The notes beneath the pieces were generated by a model that was not told the DNA's origin, ran no database searches, and worked only from the letters and a program-made list of their open reading frames with translations. The position numbers and the translations under genes were made by a program. Positions 20,001-29,400 of a DNA stretch of 42,706 bases are shown piece after piece. The DNA is from Pelargonium nanum (taxonomy: Eukaryota > Streptophyta > Magnoliopsida > Geraniales > Geraniaceae): assembly GCA_036897485.1 (NCBI GenBank), contig JAYMTF010000251.1, positions 1 to 42,706 of the forward strand, in the 5' to 3' direction. The stretch's first letter is position 1. Every line of letters begins with the position of its first letter.

Positions 20001-23000
20001 CAACAATCTTCTTCATCATCATACAATTTTTAACAATCAATCTTTGGAGTCGCACAAGACCCGTAGTAATGGAAGGAGTGAACAAATACTTCAAGCTCCC
20101 ACATTTTTCCACAGTCAATTTTTGCAGGTTTCTAAAACCAAAAATCTCTCGATGATTTTTGCTCCACATGCACCTCAAATTGGAGATTTCAGACAATGTC
20201 AATTCCTCCAGCCTAGGAAATGAAACCTGCAAGTATGACAAACATATTCCATTTGCGGTGAATCACTTAGATTCTTAAAAATCTGCCAAATAATACGCTA
20301 AATGCTTGTTGCATCAAATAATGGACATATCAGTACATCGCTACTCTGAGAAGAAATTAAAAAATGTTACCATGTCGAAAAAAGGCATGGAAAATTCAGG
20401 TTTCTCCTCATCCTCTGAAAAGAGTTCTTCAGACTGTACATCAGTTGTCGTCTTGACACCAGAATAGAAGTTTATGAGCTGAGGAAGGCATTCTATAAAT
20501 AATTTGTGCAGCTGAACAAACTCTATCTTCTCACTGACTGCGTCATTGGTGTTAACATTACCATCTTCTCCGCTCCTCTCGGCCACAATTCCTTTCAATA
20601 TATTGCAGTTAGACACTTGAATCTCTTCAAGGCATGGAAGATTGATGGCCATAGAGAAAGAGAACAGACTCTCCAATCTGTGACAACCTCGCACATCCAC
20701 ACTTGTTAATTTGCAGAAGGACTCTTTCGTCAACTCGCCATTGCATACTTTCTTCAACTTCAACATATCACTCAGCTCCAAGGACTCCAAAGCAGGAAAG
20801 GCTTTGTGTTTTTCGGTCTCCACATTTACAATGTATTGAATCTCAGAATCTATGTCGATTCTTAGATGCTTCAACTTTGGAAAACCATCATTGTCTAATT
20901 CCTGAATAATATTCTTGATGCCCTTCAGGTCCCGTAGACATAGAGACTCGGCTCTCTTTATCAACCTCTTAACGCCAAGATGCAAATGATAAATGCTACT
21001 GGTCTCAAGCTGCAGACCAAATTTTCTCGAGATCCCTTTCTTATCAAGCTCATAATCAATGTCACTAATCGGCATATGTCCTACAATCATTGTGTATCTT
21101 TCCAAGTTTTCGAAGTCCAGGTCTTCTGAAAGAAGTTTGGCGTTTGGAACTTCTATTTCTAAACTGCGAAGTTTAGGCAAACATTTCAACTCTACAAGAC
21201 AAACATTACTCGTTCCACTCCCGTTAGGCCTTCCTTTCGCCTCCCATCTATTAAAACTCCGACTCATATATAATTCTTCTAATTGGGACAAACCTTCTAT
21301 GAGACCTGCCGGAATTACATTGAGTTCGTAACAATGGCTCAAATCTAGCATCCTCAGCTCAGACAATTGCCCAATTCCCCTCGGCAGCTCTTCAATATGA
21401 GAACCAACAAAGCTCAGTACCTGAAGTTTCTTCAATTCTCCAACAATGGATATGTCTTTGAGGTTATCGCAATAGTCCAAACGCAATGACTGAAGACTTC
21501 CCAAAAAGGAAATAGATGGAGGCAATGTGGGAGAAGACAATCCAGACATATCTAAGACTTTAAGTTTTCTCGTCCTTTCAAAAAAGGTGTCTGGGATTGT
21601 CAGAGAGGAATCACGAGAAAACCCACTCAGGATAAATAACTCAAGAGAGGGACATTCCAATCGATCAGGAAGGCAAAGGAGGTTGCTAGAGGCATTTAAA
21701 ACCAATCCAGTGCACCTTTTAACCACATCGTCCCGAGGCCATCTATTCAATTCAGTACCATTATCTCCAGTTGAAAACATATGCAGATCCTTTCTTGCAA
21801 TTGAAATGGCAACACCTCTAACAACATCATGCATTTTGATGGTGTCTTCATTGTCGCCGTCAAGCAATAAGCAAGATGCTTTCAGGTCAAGAATTAAAGC
21901 ATGTAGTTTATTTCTTGCTTCTTCCATTGTTGCTGCATCATCAAACAAATCCCAACCCCAACTGTAATTCAACAAGCGGGCAGTAGAAACACCACTCCCG
22001 AGAAGGCCACAAAGCAAAAACAGCTTCTTATGGGTTTCTTCCAAGTATTTGTAACTAATGAATTCCATTGCAGAGTTAACAAACTCATGCATTTCTCTGT
22101 TGTTCATCTTTTTGAGTTGATTCAAGGCATCCTTCCATGCCGGCAAACTTGGTCGGCATGATAATGATGATGCAACTGTGGCAATTAAAACTGGCAAACC
22201 TGCACATCTTTTCGCCACTTCCTTTCCAATGCTAAGGAAATCGGGGTCTTTAATGACATCTTTAGTCTTTTCTTCAAACAAACTCCATGCTTCTATTTCT
22301 TCTAAAGCTCCCAAATGGAAATTAATTTCAGTATCCATTGAAGATAATATAGTTAGAAATCTGGAGGTTAGTATTAGTTTGCATCTCATGTGCTTAGCGT
22401 CAAAAGGAATTCCCACTTCTTCTAAATTTAACTTTTCCCAAAGATCATCTAAAATGATAAGAACCTTCTTATTCTTCAACCTCTCATATATGCGCCCAGC
22501 TCTTTCTGCTACACTCGTCTCCTCCAGTTTTAAACCTAACTTTTTCGCAATTTGCCCTTGAATTTCTTTCAACTCTGGTGTTTGTGTTACTAGTGCCACA
22601 ACAATTTCATCAAAAAAGTTCTCTTCAGCGGCTCGTGTTGCAACTTGTTTAACGAGTGTGGTCTTCCCCATGCCACCAAAACCATACACCCCAATCGAGT
22701 GTTTAGTGGAATCTTGCAGTGTTCTTAGGATCTCCTCTAGAGTTGAATTTCTTGAATCAAAGGCAAAGTAAGCTTCAGTAGACAAGGTTGATATTACCCG
22801 ATGAACAGCACGGTCAGCAACTCTGTCGAATTGGTTTGCTTCTGCCATGGCTTCAATGATCTCTCTTTGTTTCTTGCATGCTTTCCTGCTCAACCGATAA
22901 CGCGAAAATATATTTGGACACATCCCCATGAAACACTTGTTTTTTGCATTATCTTCGTATTTTTCCATAATTGCTCTAGCCTCATCACTGATTTTGTTTG

Positions 23001-23226
23001 CATCAATCTGCCAGTTCTCGACCTGACTTCTGATCCTCTCTGCATTCCTTTGTGCAACAAGAACAGAATGACTCTTGTCGTCTCTTACATCATCCAACTT
23101 CTTGACTTGTGCTTCAAGGTTAGCCAAATTCTTCCTGTGATTCCACCCGTATCCAAACTGACGCACAACCGCACCAATAGAGTGGTCGAAAATGGTAATT
23201 GCAATAGAAGAAGCCATTTCTGCCAT
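17018..23226 (-). CDS. CC-NB-ARC-LRR disease-resistance protein with C-terminal extension
   Basis: An intracellular NLR immune receptor of the RPS2/At4g27190-like CNL class. Exons on the minus strand: 23226-20371, 20226-19837, 19707-18955, 18842-18003, 17824-17018. All introns are GT-AG and phase 0, giving 1881 residues. An N-terminal coiled coil lies at roughly 1-150 with no EDVID motif, as usual for this clade. NB-ARC: P-loop GFGGMGKTT (182-190), kinase-2 LIILDDLW (256-263, the Trp typical of CNLs), RNBS-B KLILTSR (283-289), GLPV (343-346), MHD in MHDVVRGVAISIA (465-467). LRRs run from about 530 to 1613 across four exons. The last exon (1614-1881) is not LRR: it is Ser/Glu-rich, then ends in a coiled coil (EREKEIFELEIKISEAEAHL). 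I start at MAEMASS; an ATG at 23289 would prepend 21 mostly hydrophobic residues and looks like leader or intron. No stop or motif loss was seen, so it is probably functional. Its pathogen target cannot be read from sequence. Confidence 0.92.
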
Positions 23227-23289
23227 TTTGTATCTGCCAACAAGAATCGCAACAATGACAAAAAGTGCTTGTATACCAAATAACTGCAT

Positions 23290-23550
23290 AAACTAAATTT
23301 TCATATAGAAGCATATAAAGACTTGAAACTCTATCCAGTGAGGCAAAACTTAATTTGTAGACCAAAATAACTCAAAACTTGCAGAGTGCTTGGGATTTGC
23401 TTAGAATGATAGGTCAACTTGGAATTATCCTACAAAAGCTTCTTTGTACTATCAAACAGAACAACATTACAAGTCTTAACATTAACTAAACCAAAAAATA
23501 TATAAAAGGAAATGAAATTAATCACAAAGTGGTCTATAAGCATAAGATAC
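23290..23550. other. putative promoter and leader of the NLR gene
   Basis: Sequence upstream of the minus-strand NLR. A pyrimidine-rich run and TTGGCAG just before the chosen ATG (minus strand, about 23236-23260) would suit a 5'-untranslated-region intron acceptor. No convincing TATA box was found. Confidence 0.3.
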
Positions 23551-23705
23551 CTGATGGAGAGACCTGCCAGCTGCTGGGTTGGGTTTTAAGACCAATTGCT
23601 ACGCCCCCACTACACCCGAGTTAGTTGTTAGCTTTCCCCTTAAACCCATAGATCCCGAAATCTCAAGCGCATCAACCGCTTGGCTCAGCATGCCTTAGTA
23701 GTTAA
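23551..23705 (-). repeat. SINE-like repeat upstream of the NLR
   Basis: Read on the minus strand, it opens with TACTAAGGCATGCTGAGCCA followed by AGCGGTTGATGCGCTTGAGA, matching the A-box half of the repeat at 1-92. The downstream half differs and has no clean B box, so it is either a diverged copy or another subfamily. The match over the shared part is about 30 bases with few changes. Confidence 0.45.
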
Positions 23706-24259
23706 CTAATTAGCAGAATCAATCCAGTATGAGCAAATAAGGGTTTAAATATTTACCCTAGAAAATGGCAATAAAACTGGAGTGGTGAGAGTGTTGTTTG
23801 ACTCAAGTTGAGCTGAACACAACACACAAACTGATAGCAAGTAGCAATTCACACAAGTTAACAGTTCACTGAAAAAGAAAATGACAAAACAAAAGCAAAC
23901 ATTAAGCAGAGAATATCATATATTGTTGGGATATCAAGTGAGAGCAGACCAGGATGAGAAGTTAGGGTTTGCCCAAAATTGATTATTGGCAATATATGAT
24001 GCCAATGCATACATACAAATAGAGAGCAAAAAGTATTACTTTAATCAAGTAGAGCACAAATACTTTAAAATATTGTATTTAGAAAAAAAACCTTTAGAAA
24101 GTAAACAGCTTACTAGCTGTATATCACTAAAACTTAAAATATTACACAATTGGTTCCACAATTTTTTTTATTCTTCTAATATTACTAAAAACCTAGAAAG
24201 CTGTAATTTCTTTAATGGTTTTTTCAAATGAACTTGATTCCATGATTTTTGGCTTTTGC

Positions 24260-24342
24260 AGTGAATTTTCCCAAGAACATAAGATCACCCCTCACTGAGG
24301 TTAGTGCTGTTTTTGCAATCAGGGAATCAAATCCTTGGAAGG
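24260..24342 (+). pseudogene. orphan exon-like island
   Basis: After a TTTTGCAG acceptor there is a short open stretch reading VNFPKNIRSPLTEV then SAVFAIRESNPWK, followed by a GTGAGT-type donor. The composition and the phrase look like a real conserved protein exon, but I do not recognise the protein and no partner exons are visible on either side. It may be an exon carried here by a transposon or the last trace of a decayed gene. Confidence 0.35.
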
Positions 24343-25048
24343 TGAGTTACATCAAATATGAGTAAAAATAAAATGCATATAATTTTTCTTACTCCATTGA
24401 ATCTTATGCATTTAAAACTAAAAGATCTAATTTGATCCCGAACTTTAGTATTTTGTCTAAATTTTGTCTAGAACATTTTTGGATTAATGGTCAGAATGGT
24501 CCCCGAACTTGTAAAAGGTCACCGGTTTAGTCCCCGAACTTTAAATAAGCTAATTAGGTCCTTGAACTTTGATATTTTGGGTCAAAATAGTATATGCCGT
24601 TAGTTGGGGTTAATTGTTCCGTTAGTAACGCTGATTTGGAATTTAAAAGAATTAAATAATAATTTTATTACACACGTGGCGATGATGTGTAATTTAAAAT
24701 TAATTAATTAAATAAAAATTATACATGAGGGATGTACATGTAATATTATATTAATAATTAAATCTAGATGACACGTGTAACTATTGGATTGGTTGAATTT
24801 TAAATTATTATTGATTTATTACATTTCTTTTTACTATTTTACCCTTTGAACTTTACATCTTTTATAAATCTACCATCATCCACATTTCATTTTTCATTTT
24901 TTTCAAATCCATCAACATCGCTACTGTAATACATTCCAACCCAATCTACCACATTAAACCTTATGATAGCTTTCTTCAAGAACTGATCATCCATTCAACA
25001 ATGGTGGATTCATCAGATTCACATCAAGCCTTTTACCTTATTCCTCAT

Positions 25049-25400
25049 TTAATTAATTTCTCCATTTAAAATCATATTCACAACATACTTTCCATCCCAA
25101 GGCAACCTCAAATCTGGATCATCCATTGGAACCATGTCATTGCCATCATAGGAGCTCGAATACGAATCAACCCTAGTAAACGAAGAACCCAAGGAATAAA
25201 CGACTCCAGCAAAGCCCCTAAATTCCGGGGCAAATAGATCGGTGAAGAAGAAATTGGCGTCGCGATCAGAGTCATAGTTGGATCCGGAGCCGGAATCGGA
25301 GTCGGAATTAAACAACTATAGGGATGGGTAGATGGGGGATTTGAAGATGGAGGCTTGGAGACCCGGGACTGGCTCGGCACGAAATCAAGAGCTTCAGTGT
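25049..25400 (-). pseudogene. coding-like captured fragment inside the foldback
   Basis: On the minus strand one frame reads ALDFVPSQSRVSKPPSSNPP and continues to THPYSC. The other frame, from 25315, reads NSDSDSGSGSNYDSDRDANF and then a Gly/Ser-rich part ending LRLPWDGKYVVNMI. The two overlap and together look like one protein broken by a frameshift. I do not recognise the parent gene. It is proline/serine-rich and then acidic, unlike the AT-rich arms, which fits host DNA captured by a transposon. Confidence 0.4.
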
Positions 25401-25930
25401 TGAAATCTATGAGTGCGCCATTGTTTTATGGTTGATATGTTCTTGGAAGGAATTATCAAAAGTTTTGATATGGTAGATTGGATAGGAATGTATTGAATTG
25501 TAGCAGTGATGGTGTTTAATTTGTAAAAGAAAATGAAATGGGGAAGATGGTAAATTTATAAAAGATGTAAAGTTCAAAGGGTAAAATAGTAAAAAGAAAA
25601 TGTAATAAATTAATAATTAACCAATCCAATAGTGACACGTCATTTGAATTTAATTATTAATATAATATTACATGTAAGTGCCACATGTATAATTTTTATT
25701 TAATTAATTAATTTTAAATTACACATCATCGCCACATGTGTAATAAAATTATTATTTAATTCTTTTAAATTCCACATCAACGCCACTAACAGAGCAATTA
25801 ACCCTAACTAACGGCAGGTACTCTTTTGACCCAAAATATCAAAGTTCAGGGACCTAATTAACTTATTCAAAGTTCGGGAACTAAATCAGTGACTTTTTAC
25901 AAGTTCGGGGACCAATCTGACCATTAAACC

Positions 25931-26195
25931 AACATTTTTTAACCAAAAATAGTCTTTCAACTTTTGTGTTTTGACACAATTTGATCATTGAACCTTTTTT
26001 TGACCTAAAATAATACCCGAACTTTCAAATATTGATCCAATTTGGTCCCTAAACTTTTGATATAAATGTTTTAAGGGCAATGATCATTTTGGGTTAATAT
26101 GTGAAAGTTTAGGGAACATTTGGGGTTAAAAAAATTTATGTACCAAATTGAAACAAGCACGAAAATTTAGAGACTATTTTTGGTTAAAAAATGTT
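25931..26195. mobile_element. small foldback nested in the right flank
   Basis: A perfect 24-base inverted repeat bounds this segment: 25931-25954 (AACATTTTTTAACCAAAAAT plus AGTC) and its exact complement at 26172-26195. The interior has recurring GGTCCCTAAACTTT-type motifs of the larger element, so it is probably a nested or partly duplicated end. Confidence 0.7.
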
Positions 26196-26348
26196 AAGGA
26201 ACCGATTTAGGTTTAAACATGGGACCAAATCGAGCCTTTTACCTAAAATATATCATTTGAAACTAAATTAATTTTTTTTTACAAAATATATAATTGGCGG
26301 CAAAAATAAAACATTCCCAGATAAAATAATGTGTGACAGTTGAAAAAG

Positions 26349-26425
26349 GCCGTGCGTTGACTAGGCATCTTCTTCCTTCCTTCCTCCTCCTTCTCCTACT
26401 TCTGGTTTTTGTCTCTCATGTTCTG
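26349..26425 (+). promoter_or_regulatory. conserved 5' leader with W-box, MACPF gene A
   Basis: The block from CGTGCGTTGACTAGGCATCT through the CTTCC-rich run to TTTTTGTCTCTCATGTT is nearly identical to 37703-37770 ahead of gene C. It includes a WRKY-type W-box TTGACT (26357-26362). The same position in gene C has TTGACC. Conservation outside the coding sequence may mean regulatory constraint, or simply a recent duplication. Confidence 0.45.
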
Positions 26426-26487
26426 CAACACTCTACACATCAACACTACTCTTTTTGACGATGTTTATGTCAGTGCGAGAGCAAAAA

Positions 26488-29400
26488 ATGGCTGCTACAC
26501 CAAATTCTTCACCTGCTGAAGAAGCCGCCAACGCTGCTGTACTTTCCATTGGCCTCGGCTACGACATCGCCAACGCTTTGCGTCTCAATCGCTGCAACAA
26601 GCTCCCATTCAACTCCGATTCATCTTCTTCTGCTCCCGATCGCCGTTTAATCGTCCTCGATGGTTCTCAGGTTCGCGACCTCGTCGTCCCCGGTGCCGCT
26701 TCTATTTCCATACCTAACGTTCCTAATTCCATCAGTTTCCGCGAAGGCGAGTGCACGCGCTTAAGCTCCGACGTTCTCTCTTTTCAGCAGGTTTTTCTCG
26801 TGATTCTTCCGTTTATTTCTTAAGATGCTGAACAAAATGGAATTAACTTTGTAGTGATGTGTTTGTTTGTGTTCATGAATGTGATGAAGCGTCAATCAAT
26901 TGCGTCAGATCTCATTTCCTATATGTCCCAATCCATTCAATTATGGCTGCAAAAACATGTATTTGAATGAATTTAAAATCATTCAAAAGCAACTTGTACA
27001 AGATAGTTATATTAGGCTTGTATGTGACTAGTAAATAATTACCTAGCTAAGCTGGAGTTTGGTTTAGAGGACACTATGAATTGCTATTCTGAAATGTTAC
27101 TTAACTAGATTTCAAATTTTGTTATGCTGAATGCTACTCCCTCCGCCCCCAAAATGAGTGCCCTCTTTCTTTTTTAGAGAGTTAGTTAGCTGATATAAGA
27201 TAGTTAGAATCTCTCGAGTTTGTTACAACAAACACACACGGGTGTATAAGAGAGAATGTTCAACTCTAACTTATTCATAATTTCTACGAAAATGGGAAAG
27301 TGGACGGTCATTTTGGAAAGGATAGAGTGCTAAATAAAGCTGAGGCCAAGTGATTATCTAACCCTTAACTTGTCGTTCTATTCAATTATTATTGTCTACT
27401 GTACTGAAATGCATTTTCTTTATTATTTTGCTTCTAGATGTCGGAACAGTTTAATCAGGAACTATCCCTCTCTGGTAAAATACCCTCCGGCCATTTCAAT
27501 GTGGCTTTTGACTTTACAGGAAGTTGGCAGAAAGATGAGGCTAATACTAAGACCCTTGCTTTTGATGGGGTCTTCATAACGCTCTACAATGTAACACTTG
27601 ATAAATCCCAGATAGTTCTGAGTGATCACGTCAAACAAGCTATCCCATCATCTTGGGATCCTGCTGCATTAGCGCGGTAAGATTTCAGTTTCTTTTTTGT
27701 ATAGCTTGTAGCATATCGCGCACGCGCGCATGCACACACATATATATCCCATGGTTAAACAAGCATTTTTATTTATCGGCAAGTAGTACTTCATTGATAA
27801 ATCCGAAAGGAAGAATAAAGTACAAGTAGAAGGAGCATTTAATAGCTCTAATGAAATATGAGAGAGAAAACAAATATTGGAACCATGCCCAAATTGAAAA
27901 CACAAAATAAATGTCTTGGAAAAGACCACTAGTTGAAGATAATGAATGATAAGGTATGGAATGTGTGATTCCCAAAATCATATCATAAATGAAAGTTATC
28001 TTCCCAAGATGTTTGAATGGCAATCCAACAGTCGTCGAATGTGTGGTGACACCGGAGGATCGCCGGACTGTGAGGTGGTGACTGGTGACGCCGGAGGATC
28101 GACGGACTGTGAGGTGGTGATGCCGGAGTTACGCCGACTCCATTAATGAATTTTTGTTAGGCTATCCGTCTGAGTGAAGAAGATCGATGGACGGGAAAAT
28201 GAAGCGGTCAGTGATGACCGTTGAAGTTTCCGGCGGCACATGTGGATGGAGCCATGGAGGTGCTTGAGCATGATGGACTAAGGATGCATGAGAAGAAAAC
28301 AACCTTGAAATGGAAAATGGAGAGCTCTCGAAACTTCAATGTCTGTTGCAAGAAGAAGAAGGATCTGGCTTTGAACACTGAGTATTGAATCACCGAAGGC
28401 TGATGGAGAAGAAGGGCCCGAGAGGAGCATGGATTTGATTGTGATGGTTGTGAAATGAGCTGCATTTGAGGGGTGCAAAAGTTCAGCAGAGGAAGGACAA
28501 GTGAAGTTTGTTGGTGATTAACATGAGAGCTTAATGTGAGAAGCCATGTTGGTGATTAATATGAGGACTCAGATTGATAACATGAGAGCTTAATGTGAGG
28601 ACTAGAAGTCCGTGAGAACAAAGCCATGATGTCAGACAACAGACAAAGGTTGAAGATAATGCCATCAATCTGTCTTTTTGAAGAAAGAGCAGCCACACCA
28701 CCGGTCGGTCGCTACTGGTTAAGTTGAAAGAGATGAAATCAAATGGAGCATGAGCGAAGCTTGAGCACTAGGGACATGGTGGAAAAGACAAAAACATTAA
28801 AGAGAGTAATGAAGAGAAGGATATAAAAGGATGGAGAGGAAGTGAAGGGGTCCGGTGGTAAGAGCCGCCGGAGAGGAGGAGCAAAGGCTTCCTGAAGCTT
28901 TTCAAATCTGAGTATCCGTACTCTTGGTTAAACAAGCATCACTTGCTCTGTCATAGCAATGCTTGCTGTTCAAACTTTCCTAAATTAGGGGAAGACCCCT
29001 AAAACATTCATTGAGCTGATGCATATTGGCTAATAAAACTGAATGAAGCGAATGTATTGATTTAAAGTTCAAAATTTGTAATATGCAACCCTTGTGCACT
29101 TTCTTCTTCTACTCACTTTGGTCAAATAACCTCTAAACACTAAATTTGCTCTTAACGAGTGTGTTATTAAATGATTGTTTTGGATTGAAACAATAACTTT
29201 GCAAATTGTATTGCTATGATTATTCCTCTTTTATTCGATATTAGCTCACTGTATTTATATGTAGAATTTTACCTGATTGAAATTTGTCATTAATTTCAGG
29301 TTTATCGAGATTTATGGAACCCATATTATTGTTGGTGTTAAGATGGGGGGAGAAGATGTACTTTTTATGAAGCAGCAGTATTCATCACCACTTCAATCTA

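Larger units (their letters stand above)
24418..26238. mobile_element. large foldback element (MULE-like), with coding-like centre
   Basis: Two arms of about 540 bases are inverted copies: about 24485-25030 at the left pairs with about 25390-25926 at the right. Matching landmarks include GGTCCCCGAACTTGTAAAA with its complement at about 25900, and TACACATCATCGCCAC near 25720 with its complement near 24680. The outer tips also pair weakly (TAATTTGATCCC at 24429, GGGACCAAATCGAGCC at 26221). No transposase is present. The spacer (25030-25390) carries coding-like sequence and the right flank holds a second, smaller foldback. Long inverted arms plus non-element DNA in the middle suggest a Mutator-like foldback or Pack-type element. 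I could not fix a target duplication. Confidence 0.65.

Noticed and set aside
20341-23289. NLR start at the ATG at 23289, giving a hydrophobic 21-residue leader.
   Set aside because: The CNL family starts at the MAE-type coiled coil, and the stretch just before MAEMASS ends in a pyrimidine-rich run plus TTGGCAG, more like untranslated sequence or an intron acceptor. The frame also runs on past the exon 1 donor at 20371.
28208-28478. Minus-strand frames of 66-85 codons within the gene A intron 2 insertion as genes.
   Set aside because: They lie in the non-autonomous insert, overlap each other in different frames and show no reverse transcriptase or other domain.
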